From Viridibacillus arvi (GTDB lineage Bacteria; Bacillota; Bacilli; Bacillales_A; Planococcaceae): 64,000 nucleotides of DNA. Numbering within the stretch: the first letter of the stretch is position 1; every line of letters begins with the position of its first letter. The notes beneath the pieces are model-generated. The model made no database searches. It worked only from the letters and a program-made list of their open reading frames with translations, and had not been told where the DNA came from. The position numbers and the translations under genes are program-made. This document shows positions 40,247 to 51,214 of the stretch, piece by piece. The DNA is taken from positions 1 through 64,000 of the forward strand of contig NZ_LILB01000001.1 of NCBI RefSeq assembly GCF_001274945.1. Reading direction: 5' to 3'.

Positions 40247-40615
40247 TCAAAGCCACTCTAAAATTTCAATTCGATTTCCAAAAGGATCGTTTATATAAAT
40301 TCTATTTGCTCCTGGTAAATCTTCATCAATGATGAATTTGATATCGTTTTTGGATAAATGAGATTTTAAATCTTCAATATTTTCTATCTCAAAAGCTGGA
40401 TGTGCCTTTTTGGCGGGAGTAAATGGTTCTTCAATCCCAATATGAATTTGATAGTTAGCAAATTCAAACCAAACGCCACCTCTTTTTCTTAAAAGCTCTG
40501 GTTTTTCAATTTCTCGAAAGCCTAGAATATCACCAAAAAATCTTTTCGCTTCGTCTTCGGAACCTTTAGGAGCAGCTAGTTGAATATGAGCAATCGATTT
40601 GAATACAAATGACAT
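40247..40615 (-). CDS. VOC-superfamily protein (glyoxalase-like)
   Basis: 122 residues in two VOC modules: IAHIQLAAPKGSEDEAKRFF with a metal-type His, VWFEFANYQIHIGIEEPF, then HPAFEIENIEDLKSHLSKN and RIYINDPFGNRIEILEW with the closing Glu. His, His and Glu at metal positions make a working metal centre plausible; relatives include dioxygenases and antibiotic-modifying enzymes. AGGAGG precedes the ATG. Monocistronic. Confidence 0.87.
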   Translation of the reverse strand: MSFVFKSIAHIQLAAPKGSEDEAKRFFGDILGFREIEKPELLRKRGGVWFEFANYQIHIGIEEPFTPAKKAHPAFEIENIEDLKSHLSKNDIKFIIDEDLPGANRIYINDPFGNRIEILEWL

Positions 40616-41082
40616 AGTAAAACCTCCTTGTGTTGTTACATTTCCATTTTATCTCAAATTATGCGATAAGGAAATATGATTAAAATTATGAATATCCATA
40701 ATAATAACTTATGTTGTTTTTTTAAAAAATTTCCCAAGGAGTCAATAGAAGCTAGGAATGTATTATTTAAGAGAGTAGAAAGTAAAGATTTGATGCTTAC
40801 GGGGATTGGGGATTATTGAAAAATCCAAGGGTAATCTTAGCTTATTTAAATGGTACTGATCAAAAATATGCGTATAAAACATATTATGAGGACCAAGAAA
40901 GATAACTAAAATCGACTGGAAACAAATGTAGAGTATCTTCATCGTCAAAATATATATTGATAGGGAAGTCATGTAGTTTTGCGTGGATATCTTAATACTT
41001 TAAATAATACTTATCAAATGTGGAATGAACCTCTCTATTACTAGCATATGATATAAATAATATGTTACGAGGAGGAAGAGAT
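40616..41082. other. Gene-free stretch
   Basis: Mostly AT-rich. Between about 40800 and 40903 one plus frame reads WGLLKNPRVILAYLNGTD and continues to a stop, without a start or RBS, so it may be the worn tail of a lost gene. Nothing else recognised. Confidence 0.45.
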
Positions 41083-41262
41083 ATGAAGAAATCACTGGTC
41101 ATTATGGGGAATGGGAATACATACGTTGTTGATGAATCTCCCGACGAGTTTTATGAAAATTATTTAAGTGAAACAGTAGAAAGCTATGCATACCTTGATT
41201 TAGATGACTTTACAACGGTTGCGATTGCACATATCTCTGAAATTGTCGGTATAGAAGAGTAA
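41083..41262 (+). CDS. Small hypothetical protein (59 aa)
   Basis: ATG 41083 follows GAGGAGGAAGAGAT; a frame extension to 41062 lacks an RBS. 59 residues, acidic: MKKSLVIMGNGNTYVVDESP then DEFYENYLSETVESYAYLDL and IAHISEIVGIEE, alternating strands and helices with no membrane segment. A terminator follows directly. The clear RBS and terminator make it a real gene of unknown role. Confidence 0.7.
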   Translation: MKKSLVIMGNGNTYVVDESPDEFYENYLSETVESYAYLDLDDFTTVAIAHISEIVGIEE

Positions 41263-41269
41263 TAATTTT

Positions 41270-41300
41270 AGCCACATCAACTAGGTGTGGCTTTTTATTT
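41270..41300 (+). terminator. Intrinsic terminator
   Basis: AGCCACA pairs with TGTGGCT followed by TTTTTATTTT. Confidence 0.85.
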
Positions 41301-41434
41301 TGAGTTTCTTTAGAAAATGGTCTTCTATAACAATTAGTAAATTCTTACTTTAGCTTGTATAATACATATATAGTTCTTGAATTATTTAATAAATTTAAAT
41401 TTTAATAACTAAAATTATCTAAGGGATGATTGTG

Positions 41435-41848
41435 ATGGAAAAATCTTTTGAAGATGCTATAAAGAATTTAATGGAGGAAATGTTTGATATTCAAAATAAA
41501 TCAAATGAATTTATGAAGGTACTTACGCATGATGAAAACCTCTCAGAGAATTTAATCCTCTTATTATTAAGACTAAAATTATTCAAACATATGAAAATTA
41601 CTGAAATCTCAGAAGCATTCATGCTAACCCCTGGTGCAGCAACGAATATGTGTGATAAACTTGAAAACTTAGATTATGTAGAAAGAATAAGGATAAAAGA
41701 TGATAGAAGAGTTGTAAGGGTTTCTCTTACTAAAAAAGGGGAAGAAAGAGTTGCAGCAATTTTTTCTAAATTCTCAAAAGAAAAGATAGAGGAAATCTCA
41801 AGTACTTTTGTAGAGATAAATAAGCTATTTAAAAAAATCGAATATTAA
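41435..41848 (+). CDS. MarR-family regulator
   Basis: 137 residues from ATG 41435 (AAGGGATGATT upstream). The winged helix is KITEISEAFMLTPGAATNMCDKLENLDY with wing RIRIKDDRRVVRVSLTKKGEE; flanking helices form the dimer. No gene adjoins as an obvious target; MarR proteins usually repress their own gene and an exporter or stress gene. AT-rich palindromic DNA (AAATTTAAATTT) near 41390-41400 could be its operator. Confidence 0.9.
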   Translation: MEKSFEDAIKNLMEEMFDIQNKSNEFMKVLTHDENLSENLILLLLRLKLFKHMKITEISEAFMLTPGAATNMCDKLENLDYVERIRIKDDRRVVRVSLTKKGEERVAAIFSKFSKEKIEEISSTFVEINKLFKKIEY

Positions 41849-41854
41849 TAAATC

Positions 41855-41886
41855 AAAAAAACAGATTATTTCTAATCTGTTTTTTA
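41855..41886. terminator. Intrinsic terminator of the MarR gene
   Basis: AAAAAACAGATTA pairs with TAATCTGTTTTTT around TTTC. Confidence 0.93.
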
Positions 41887-41954
41887 TTTTTCGGAAATTG
41901 GATTTTTCTTTCACTAAAACCACGTTGAATGGAATCGGCAATGTGTAGTCCTTT

Positions 41955-42449
41955 TTAAAAATAGTTAGGTATCTCATAATTTATAGAGTCAATATCATTT
42001 TCTTTTGAATAATACATACAAATACTATCCTTATATTTCTGTTTTGAAGGTTGTAATTCAATAAAATTTAATTTTTTATAAAAGTCAGTATTAATATCAC
42101 TAAATAGGAAGTAATTATTACAATTATCATTTTTCTCTAATTCGTTAATTACTTCTTTTATTAGAATTGAAGCGTATCCATTATGTCTTAAATGTAAGGG
42201 CGTTGCAATTGAACCAATTCCTCTCACAATTAAATTTTCTGAGGGGTTCAATTCATATACGATTAGAGAACTTAATAATTCTTTTGTATCTGTTTCTTCT
42301 ATAACGTACCATTTTCCTCTCTTGTACTTACTCGAATCATTACACATAGTTACATATTCTTTAGGCGTCAAATCGCCTCCCCAAACATCATAGCCCATCA
42401 TATAAACTACTTTCATATCCAGACTTGTTGCTTCTCTAGTTATTTTCAA
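41955..42449 (-). CDS. GNAT-family acetyltransferase
   Basis: 164 residues. IREAT-like start, then KWYVIEETDTKELLSSLIVYEL, the acetyl-CoA region IGSIATPLHLRHNGYASILIKEVI (R-H-N-G-Y-A in place of Q/R-x-x-G-x-G/A) and FYKKLNFIELQP. The C-terminal 15 residues are acidic and unlike the core. AGGAGGAGT precedes the ATG. Target unknown. Confidence 0.85.
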   Translation of the reverse strand: MKITREATSLDMKVVYMMGYDVWGGDLTPKEYVTMCNDSSKYKRGKWYVIEETDTKELLSSLIVYELNPSENLIVRGIGSIATPLHLRHNGYASILIKEVINELEKNDNCNNYFLFSDINTDFYKKLNFIELQPSKQKYKDSICMYYSKENDIDSINYEIPNYF

Positions 42450-42697
42450 AGTACTCCTCCTAGTATGTGCTAATTCAATTCTTTTCGCTATTTAAGTAGC
42501 AAATATAGCTATTCTTATTCAACTAACCTGCTCTTATAGTGTAAATAAAATAATATAATCCTTTATAATAATCAAAGTTTAAAATAAAAATTAACAATCT
42601 TTATACGTGTATAGAAAACAGGGATAAAAAGACACATTCTTTTTGTCCTAGTGTAAATAATCTTGGAGAACTATTTATAAGTCGTGTAAGCCCTAAG

Positions 42698-43222
42698 TTA
42701 TTTTGGAATTTCTTTGTAAGCTAATTTCAAAATAATATCTCTGTGTTGAGGGTATTTTAGCAAAAGTTCGTTTTGTGAAAACAATTCGAAGTCTTGGAAT
42801 TCAAAACCTGGAGAAACCATGCACCCAACTAAAGAGCATACGTCTTCCCCCCTAACAGAAGATCCAAAGATTGAATGTTTAGGAACTAAAGCTTGAGGAA
42901 CTTCTCCTTTTTCAATATTTAATCCTAATTTAATCTCTTCATATTCTCCATTTTCATGAATGATATGTATTGTTAAAGGGCTTCCACCGTGATAGTACCA
43001 TAATTCATCAGATTTCAAACGATGGAAATGGGAAATATCATTTGATGTTAATAGAAAATAAATACTCGTATAAAGCTTTCGTTCACCTTCAAAAGTTACT
43101 TGTAACTCTTTGTCAGAAGTGCGTTCCTCAGATTGAAAAGTTTCTTTGTAGTATCCACCTTCTGGATGCGGAATAAGTCCAAGTTTTGAAACCCAAGATT
43201 GTAATTCACTTAGTTTGATCAT
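42698..43222 (-). CDS. Cupin_5 (DUF985) protein
   Basis: 174 residues from ATG 43222. WVSKLGLIPHPEGGYYKETF, LYTSIYFLLTSNDISHFHRL, DELWYYHGGSPLTIHII and LVGCMVSPGFEFQDFELF are the DUF985 blocks; the His/Glu sites of the barrel (FHRLKSDELWYYH) are kept. Relatives are small single-domain cupins of uncertain, possibly sugar-epimerase-like role. AAAGGA lies 12 nt before this ATG; a TTG start at 43243 is possible but has no RBS. Confidence 0.88.
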   Translation of the reverse strand: MIKLSELQSWVSKLGLIPHPEGGYYKETFQSEERTSDKELQVTFEGERKLYTSIYFLLTSNDISHFHRLKSDELWYYHGGSPLTIHIIHENGEYEEIKLGLNIEKGEVPQALVPKHSIFGSSVRGEDVCSLVGCMVSPGFEFQDFELFSQNELLLKYPQHRDIILKLAYKEIPK

Positions 43223-43416
43223 TTTATATAGCCATCCTTTCAATTCAATATCTAAATATTACATCATTTCTTAAACTCATAGTTAAACTTTTTATTTAAA
43301 AAATTTGACAATTAGTATTATTATTACATATTATATTTAATATATATTTTAGTAATTAAAATATTTTGTTTTTGAAATTAAAATGACTGTTATTAATTCT
43401 GGAGAAGGGGAAGAGT

Positions 43417-44241
43417 ATGAAAAAAACAAAATGGATAATCGGGGTGTTGATTTTGATAATAGCTGGCTCTTTTGTTTCATCGAATATGAGTAAAAAAGAT
43501 GTTGAGTACAAGAGTGATTTAGAAAACGTGAAGAGGATTTATGTTGATGCTGATATTTCAAACATTGTTATTGTCACTGGTGAGCCAATGATGAATGTTA
43601 AATATACAGGTCAAAAATCTTTAGTTGGACGTCCTAGCATGGATATTGTTTATGAGAAGGATCAAGCCGTTATTAAGGTAAAGGCAATTCCAAAAAAGTG
43701 GATGACTATAGTGCCTGGTTCAACAAAAAGAGGGGAATTAGTATTGAATATTCCTTCTAGATTATTAGAACATGTGCAAATAAATACGCAAAATGGCAAT
43801 ATAACTGCAAAAAATGTAAGTGAAATTAATCAATTAAGCCTTAGTTCAAGTGTAGGGAATATTAAGGTAGACTCTTTTATAGGGGAAGGCTTAAATATTG
43901 AAGCAAAAAACGGATCTATTAAAATAGGATCTGTGGATGGAACAGTTAATATAAAGAATCAGATAGGCACACTAAAAGGCTTGATTATTACTCATATTAA
44001 GGGTAGGAACAAGATAAAATTGTCAAACGGCAATGTCCACATAACGCTGCCTAGGGAGTTAAATATGAATGAAATTAGCTTTAATATTGCAACTAAGAAT
44101 GGGAAGATAACAACAGAAAATGACAAATTATTAAACGAAAACATTATAAAGAAAGGGGCAGGAAATCGAATAGTAAATAACATTAAGTCAGATAACGAAT
44201 TAGATATTTCTGTTTCAGTAGGTCATATAAAAATTAACTAA
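43417..44241 (+). CDS. Membrane-anchored DUF4097-like beta-repeat protein
   Basis: 274 residues: a signal anchor (about 5-22), then short repeating beta units of the right-handed-helix type seen in DUF4097 proteins: ISNIVIVTGE, VQINTQNGNITAKNV, LSLSSSVGNIKVDSF, LNIEAKNGSIKIGSV, IKLSNGNVHITL, IATKNGKITTEN and ISVSVGHIKIN, spaced about 20 residues apart. Such domains lie outside the membrane in envelope-stress modules such as LiaG/YvlB-like proteins. Here it stands alone. GGAGAAGGGG precedes the ATG. Confidence 0.8.
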   Translation: MKKTKWIIGVLILIIAGSFVSSNMSKKDVEYKSDLENVKRIYVDADISNIVIVTGEPMMNVKYTGQKSLVGRPSMDIVYEKDQAVIKVKAIPKKWMTIVPGSTKRGELVLNIPSRLLEHVQINTQNGNITAKNVSEINQLSLSSSVGNIKVDSFIGEGLNIEAKNGSIKIGSVDGTVNIKNQIGTLKGLIITHIKGRNKIKLSNGNVHITLPRELNMNEISFNIATKNGKITTENDKLLNENIIKKGAGNRIVNNIKSDNELDISVSVGHIKIN

Positions 44242-44309
44242 ATGATTAAAGCTAATTGAATGAAAGAGTTGTAGATATACAAGACTGTCTAAATATACCG
44301 TATAATATG

Positions 44310-44418
44310 GATGTACTCTTGTATTAATCGATTAAAAGAAGTCATATCACTATTTAGTTTTTGCCCACTATAGAGGAATAGGTAGTGATATAACAAATGA
44401 AGTAACAGAGAGTACATC
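44310..44418 (+). promoter_or_regulatory. Nested inverted repeats upstream of the HAD gene
   Basis: GATGTACTCT (44310-44319) pairs with AGAGTACATC (44409-44418); inside it ATATCACTA (44344-44352) pairs with TAGTGATAT (44383-44391). A TATAAT stands at 44301-44306, so the structure could be the start of the transcript, a structured leader of about 180 nt. A worn insertion is the alternative. Confidence 0.5.
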
Positions 44419-44489
44419 AATGTTTCTTATGAATTTAATTTGAGTGAAGCGTCCTAGTTAGGTCGGTATTGTTTAATGGAGGTAGCTAT

Positions 44490-45170
44490 ATGAAATACGA
44501 AATTATTTTGTTCGATGTTGATGATACACTATTCGACTTTAGTAAGTCGGAAAAGAATGCCTTACATAAGACTTTTGTGGAGTTCGGATTACCTACGGGA
44601 TTGGTAGATTATGAAGCCACCTACAAAGAGATTAGCATGATGTTATGGAGAGATTTGGAACAAGGACTTATCACTTTACCAAAACTGGGAGTTGAAAGAT
44701 TTAAGAGGTTGTTCCATACACATGAGCTTGAAATTCATGCTGATAAGTTCAGTAGTGTTTATCTTGGATACTTGGGCAAAGAAATACACCCTATACAGGG
44801 AGCTGTTGAAGTATGTGATAAACTTTCTGGTTGTAGGCTGTCTATTATTACAAATGGCTTTAAAGATGTACAGATATCAAGAATAGGGGGCTCTCCTCTC
44901 AGCAACACTTTTGAGCATATCTTTATTTCTGAAGAAATTGGATTCCAGAAACCTGAAAAAGGTATTTTTGATTATGCGTTTTCTAAGCTACAGATTACAG
45001 ATAAAGAAAAAGTGTTGATTGTGGGTGATTCTTTAACCTCTGATATTCAAGGAGGAATAAATTACGGGATTGATACGTGTTGGTTCAATCCTCATTTTAA
45101 AGAAAATAAAATAGGAATTAAGCCGACGTATGAAATACATGAGTTGGCGGATCTTTTAAATATTGTATAG
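44490..45170 (+). CDS. HAD-family nucleotidase (YjjG/YfnB-like)
   Basis: 226 residues from ATG 44490 (GGAGGT 6 nt upstream). HAD motif I is LFDVDDTLFDF (nucleophile D9, acid D11), motif II LSIITNGF, motif III K in FQKPEKGIF, motif IV VGDSLTSDIQGG. The helical C1 cap and the motif spacing match YjjG/YfnB-type pyrimidine 5'-nucleotidases, which clear non-canonical nucleotides. Monocistronic with a strong terminator and a long 5' leader. Confidence 0.9.
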   Translation: MKYEIILFDVDDTLFDFSKSEKNALHKTFVEFGLPTGLVDYEATYKEISMMLWRDLEQGLITLPKLGVERFKRLFHTHELEIHADKFSSVYLGYLGKEIHPIQGAVEVCDKLSGCRLSIITNGFKDVQISRIGGSPLSNTFEHIFISEEIGFQKPEKGIFDYAFSKLQITDKEKVLIVGDSLTSDIQGGINYGIDTCWFNPHFKENKIGIKPTYEIHELADLLNIV

Positions 45171-45236
45171 AAGTTGAGATATTTAGATATATGTTCCAGC
45201 GCTATAAATACAGGTTATATTATAAGAGTGGACATG

Positions 45237-45293
45237 AAAAACTACACCCCCAATTGTTAGACGCCAACTAACAATTAGAGGTGTAGTTTTTTT
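45237..45293. terminator. Bidirectional terminator
   Basis: AAAACTACACC plus AATTGTTAG pair with CTAACAATT plus GGTGTAGTTTT; 7-nt loop. Confidence 0.93.
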
Positions 45294-45336
45294 AACCTCA
45301 TTCTAAATTCAAGACGAGTAAAAGCTTGGAAGCTTT

Positions 45337-45756
45337 CTATTTTTTATCTATGATTTCATTGAAAATTTGTCCTTCTTCATGTAATTTAATTATTTTTAGT
45401 CGACTGGTGTTTTTGATAAATATGGTTTTATATTGTTCTACACCGTTTTTATCAATTAGAGAAAGAACACGCTTACCTTCGTTATCTGTTACAGTTTGAA
45501 AGTTATAATCTTTATTATCAATTTGCTCAATAATATAGTTATATTCAGGTAATGAAGTCCATTCCTCATGATTTGTATTTTCTTTTGATTGTTCATGTTG
45601 AACTTCTTGTCCGCCCTCGCTTTGCGCCGATTGCTCATTTTTTTCTGTAACCTCGTTATTGTTTTTATCTGCGCCACTACTGTTACAAGCTGTTGCTGTT
45701 AACATTGTTGCAACAGCAATTAATGTAATAATTGTTTTGTACATTTTTTTCATCAT
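45337..45756 (-). CDS. Small lipoprotein, unknown
   Basis: 139 residues: basic N terminus, hydrophobic core, lipobox TATAC (Cys24). A Glu/Gln/Asn-rich disordered linker (about residues 30-65) is followed by a compact domain YIIEQIDNKDYNFQTVTDNEGKRVLSLIDKNGVEQY and a lysine-rich end. Expected on the outer membrane face of the cell membrane. AGGAG abuts the first of three nearby ATG codons, so the exact start is uncertain by a few residues. No family recognised. Confidence 0.7.
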   Translation of the reverse strand: MMKKMYKTIITLIAVATMLTATACNSSGADKNNNEVTEKNEQSAQSEGGQEVQHEQSKENTNHEEWTSLPEYNYIIEQIDNKDYNFQTVTDNEGKRVLSLIDKNGVEQYKTIFIKNTSRLKIIKLHEEGQIFNEIIDKK

Positions 45757-45799
45757 CTCCTAATTATCTAATTCACTTTAATGCTAATAACAAAACCTT

Positions 45800-46200
45800 G
45801 TTATCTCTAGGGAAATGGTATAAAACTGGTTCAAGGCCTATATATTCACTCATTGATAAGGCATTTGAAATATTAACAAAAGGAAAAAAGCTTTTGATAC
45901 ATTCTGATTAAGGTTGGCATTACCCAATGAAGCAATACCCTTATGCCTTGAAAGAATGAAATATTACACAGAGTATGTCCCAAAAGGGTAACTATTACGA
46001 ATACGCAGTAATTGAAAACTTCTTTGGTATTATGAAATCGGAATTCCTGTATTAGACTTTGAAAGTGTAGAGTATTTCACGAGAGAACTAGTAGATTACT
46101 ACAATCAAAAACCAATTAAGGCAAAATTAAAAGGCCTGAGCCCGGTACAATACCGGGTTCAGACCTTACAAGATGTCTAATAAAATAACCTGTCTAACTT
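45800..46200 (+). pseudogene. IS3-family OrfB remnant
   Basis: In shifting plus frames: LIHSD (stop) GWHY, MKQYPYALKE, ITQSMSQKGNYYEYAVIENFFG, IMKSEFL, and LKGLSPVQYR-like words near the end (KLKG-LSPVQYR read across a frameshift). This is the second half of a DDE transposase core with several stops and shifts, ending near TGTCTAACTTT, a terminal-repeat-like sequence. It differs from the IS at 28899-30185. Confidence 0.85.
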
Positions 46201-46209
46201 TAAAAAAGA

Positions 46210-48102
<1,893 letters not shown>

Positions 48103-49197
48103 ATGAAAGGGAAAGTCGCGGTGATGACAGAGCCTGAGCAACTTATCTTTGAAGAATATGATTTACCAAAAGCTGGACAAGGTAGCGTTTTAGTGAAAGT
48201 GATTCGGACTAATGTATGTGGTTCTGAACTACACATTTGGAGAGGACAACATCCAACAAAAAAATCTGGTGTGATGGGTCATGAGATGGTGGGAGAGATT
48301 GTGGAGCTTGGTGAAAATGTCACCACTGATTTTGCTGGAAATCCAGTGAAAGTTGGTGACAGGATTGCAGCGGCTTACTTCTTAACTTGCCGCAAGTGTA
48401 ATCATTGTCAGCAAGGATTGTTTAACTTATGCGAAAATGCATACGAATTTTGGAGTAAGGATGCTCATGAATATCCTCATTTCCATGGTTCGTTTGCAAC
48501 ACATTATTATATTCATCCAAATCAATATTTTTATAAAGTACCAGAAAATGTTTCAGATGCATCTGCAGCCAGTGCCAATTGTGCACTATCGCAAGTTTAT
48601 TTTGGGGTTGAGAAAGCTGGTATTAAGTATGGCGATACAGTCGTCATACAAGGAGCTGGAGGACTCGGCTTGAATGCATCCGCTGTTGCAAAATCATTAG
48701 GGGCGATAGTAATTGTGATCGATGCCGTTGATAGTCGTCTTGCACTAGCGAAGAGGTTTGGGGCAGATTATACAATTTCTTTTGCAGAATATCCTTCAGT
48801 AGCAGATCGCGTAGCTCGACTATTAGCTTTAACGAATAATAGAGGAGCGGATATTGCGATGGAGTTAACGGGTGTTCCTGCTGCATTTAATGAGGGGATC
48901 CATTTATTAAAAGCAGGGGGTAAGTACATTAGTATTGGTAATATCTCACCTGGAAAGTTGACTGAGTTTGACCCAGGGCTAATGACGCGAAAAAATATTC
49001 AGATTTTAGGAGTTATTCGATACAATCCATGGTATTTGCAAAAAGCACTCGCGTTTTTAAGTGACAAAAGCGATGTATACCCATTCGATGACATGCTAGC
49101 TTGTGATTATACGTTAGCAGATATTGCAAAAGCACTTGATACTTCTGCAACTCGTGAAATAACACGAGCTTCAATTTTAGTCAATGAAGGAGTGTAA
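48103..49197 (+). CDS. Zinc-dependent medium-chain dehydrogenase
   Basis: 364 residues. Catalytic zinc: C39 and H60-E61 (MGHEMVG); structural zinc: C96, C99, C102, C110 (CRKCNHC...C). The Rossmann motif is GAGGLGLNASAVAKSLG with an acidic end (VIDAVDSRLALA), predicting NAD. It differs from the other two Zn-ADH proteins in the window by an 8-residue insert (DFAGNPVKV) before the structural zinc lobe. First gene of an eight-gene co-directional run; 2 nt before the hydratase gene. It probably oxidises a hydroxy intermediate. Substrate unknown. Confidence 0.88.
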   Translation: MKGKVAVMTEPEQLIFEEYDLPKAGQGSVLVKVIRTNVCGSELHIWRGQHPTKKSGVMGHEMVGEIVELGENVTTDFAGNPVKVGDRIAAAYFLTCRKCNHCQQGLFNLCENAYEFWSKDAHEYPHFHGSFATHYYIHPNQYFYKVPENVSDASAASANCALSQVYFGVEKAGIKYGDTVVIQGAGGLGLNASAVAKSLGAIVIVIDAVDSRLALAKRFGADYTISFAEYPSVADRVARLLALTNNRGADIAMELTGVPAAFNEGIHLLKAGGKYISIGNISPGKLTEFDPGLMTRKNIQILGVIRYNPWYLQKALAFLSDKSDVYPFDDMLACDYTLADIAKALDTSATREITRASILVNEGV

Positions 49198-49199
49198 TT

Positions 49200-49985
49200 A
49201 TGAATCCCATTCTAACTGAAATTTTAGGAGATAACGGACAGATTTTAAACATAACTTTAAATCGACCGAAAATGCTCAATGCTTTTAATACAAAAATGGC
49301 TGAGTATTTGTTGTCACTTTTAAAAGTTGTATCAACTGATTCGTCCATTAGGGTTGTACTTTTAACTTCTTCAAATAATGATGCATTTTGCACTGGAGCA
49401 GATTTGAAGGAACGTCAAGGACTTTCTGATGAGGCTTGGAAAGTACAGCATGAATTATTTGAGCAAATGTTTTATGCGCTTGAGGATCTACCACAGCCAA
49501 CAATTGCCGTAGTAAATGGCTATGCTTTGGCTGGTGGTTTTGAATTAGCGCTTAATTGCGATTTACTCATTGCAGCAAAAACTTCGAAATTTGGTTTACC
49601 GGAAGTGACGCGTGGCATAATGCCTGGATGTGGTGGTTCTCGCCTTTTACCGAAACGAGTGCCATTACATAAAGCGAAACAATGGTTGTTTACAGGTGAA
49701 ATCTTTGGAGTAGAAGAAGCAAGTGATGCTGGTCTACTTAATGCGGTCGTCCCACCGGAGGAATTGTTCCAAACAGCACTAAGACTTGCAAATAAAATTG
49801 CAAAAAATGCTCCTTTGGGTGTGCAAGGTTGCAAGAAGAGTGCAAATACGTTAGGAGCGCTATCAAGTAGTGAAGCGCGAAAACGAGAAATAGAGATATA
49901 TAATCTAGCGGTTAATTCAAATGATCGACTTGAAGGTGTGCTTGCATTTAATGAGAAAAGGGCGCCGATTTTTACAGGGAAGTGA
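49200..49985 (+). CDS. Enoyl-CoA hydratase/isomerase-family protein
   Basis: 261 residues, crotonase fold. CTGADLKERQ and GYALAGGFELALNCDLLIAA form the oxyanion hole; one catalytic Glu is present (GLPEVTRGIMPGCGG), but the second position of true hydratases (the Glu of LAMEM in rat hydratase) is Gln here (KAKQWLFTGE), so it may hydrate less well or act as an isomerase or other crotonase. GGAGTG precedes the ATG. Paired with the acyl-CoA dehydrogenase and CoA-transferase genes, it would process the enoyl-CoA product. Confidence 0.9.
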   Translation: MNPILTEILGDNGQILNITLNRPKMLNAFNTKMAEYLLSLLKVVSTDSSIRVVLLTSSNNDAFCTGADLKERQGLSDEAWKVQHELFEQMFYALEDLPQPTIAVVNGYALAGGFELALNCDLLIAAKTSKFGLPEVTRGIMPGCGGSRLLPKRVPLHKAKQWLFTGEIFGVEEASDAGLLNAVVPPEELFQTALRLANKIAKNAPLGVQGCKKSANTLGALSSSEARKREIEIYNLAVNSNDRLEGVLAFNEKRAPIFTGK

Positions 49986-49997
49986 GGGTGATTTACG

Positions 49998-51167
49998 TTG
50001 TTATTAGCAGATGAAAAAGTGGCGTTTTTAGAAGAACTCCGTCAAAGTGTACGTGCTGTTTGTAAAGCATTTTCCGATACGTATTGGCGAGAAATTGATG
50101 AACATCAAGCATATCCAACCGAATTTGTGAAAGCGCTAACTGATGCAGGCTTTTTAGCAGCGCTCATTCCCGAAGAATATGGGGGTTCGGGCCTTGGTAT
50201 TACAGAAGCCTCCGTTATTCTAGAAGAAATCAATCGTTCCGGAGGAAACTCCGGAGCGTGCCATGCCCAAATGTATACAATGGGAACCATTTTACGTCAT
50301 GGTTCGGATAATCAAAAACGTATGTATTTGCCGAAAATTGCTGATGGAAGTTTACGTCTACAAGCATTTGGGGTGACAGAACCAAATACAGGTACGGATA
50401 CTACAAATTTAAAAACTACAGCCGTGCGACAAGGCGATCACTATATTGTGAATGGTCAGAAGGTGTTTATATCTCGTACGGAACATTCAGATTTAATGAT
50501 TTTACTCGTGCGTACAACCCCTGTTGAACAAGTAACTAAGAAGAGTGAGGGTTTGTCCGTGCTGTTAGTTGATTTACGGGAGGCAGTTGGAAATGGCCTT
50601 GAAATTCGGCCGATTAAGACGATGATGAATCATTCAACGACTGAGTTGTTTATCGAAAATTTAAAAGTGCCTGTAGAAAACTTAATTGGAGAAGAAGGGA
50701 AGGGCTTTCGGTACATTCTAGATGGTATGAATGCAGAACGTATATTAATAGCCTCAGAATGTATAGGTGACGGTCGCTGGTTTATTGAACGTGCTACAAA
50801 CTATGCGAATGATCGTGTCATTTTTAATCGCCCTATCAGTCAAAACCAAGGTATTCAGTTTCCGATTGCTAGAGCATTTATCAATATTGAGGCGGCCGAT
50901 CTCATGCGTGTTAAAGCAGCTCAACTTTTTGATGAGGGAAAATCATGTGGGGCAGAGGCGAATATGTCAAAGCTACTTGCAGCGGATGCGTCTTGGGAAG
51001 CGGCCAATGTCACATTACAAACACATGGTGGTTATGGCTTCGCTACGGAGTACGATATTGAACGTAAATTTAAAGAGACGCGATTATATCAGGTAGCACC
51101 TATTTCGACAAACCTTATTTTATCGTTTGTAGGGGAGCATGTTTTGAAAATGCCGAAATCTTACTAA
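49998..51167 (+). CDS. Acyl-CoA dehydrogenase (helix-G glutamate type)
   Basis: 389 residues from TTG 49998 (GAGGGTG upstream). FAD/ACAD motifs: IPEEYGGSGLGITEA, FGVTEPNTGTDTTNLKTTA, NGQKVFIS, and the C-terminal HGGYGFATEYDIERKFKE. At the usual catalytic position it has RLYQVAPIST, not YEGT, so no Glu there; E247 in MNAERILIA lies where isovaleryl- and long-chain-type dehydrogenases carry their base. That suggests a branched or unusual acyl-CoA substrate. The electron acceptor (ETF) is not encoded nearby. Between the hydratase and CoA-transferase genes. Confidence 0.9.
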   Translation: MLLADEKVAFLEELRQSVRAVCKAFSDTYWREIDEHQAYPTEFVKALTDAGFLAALIPEEYGGSGLGITEASVILEEINRSGGNSGACHAQMYTMGTILRHGSDNQKRMYLPKIADGSLRLQAFGVTEPNTGTDTTNLKTTAVRQGDHYIVNGQKVFISRTEHSDLMILLVRTTPVEQVTKKSEGLSVLLVDLREAVGNGLEIRPIKTMMNHSTTELFIENLKVPVENLIGEEGKGFRYILDGMNAERILIASECIGDGRWFIERATNYANDRVIFNRPISQNQGIQFPIARAFINIEAADLMRVKAAQLFDEGKSCGAEANMSKLLAADASWEAANVTLQTHGGYGFATEYDIERKFKETRLYQVAPISTNLILSFVGEHVLKMPKSY

Positions 51168-51214
51168 GTGATGTTTTGAAATAGGAAAGTGTAACTGGAA
51201 GGGTGGTGAATTGA

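Noticed and set aside
40800-40903. Coding-like stretch WGLLKNPRVILAYLNGTD
   Set aside because: No start, no RBS and no family; too short to claim even as a pseudogene.
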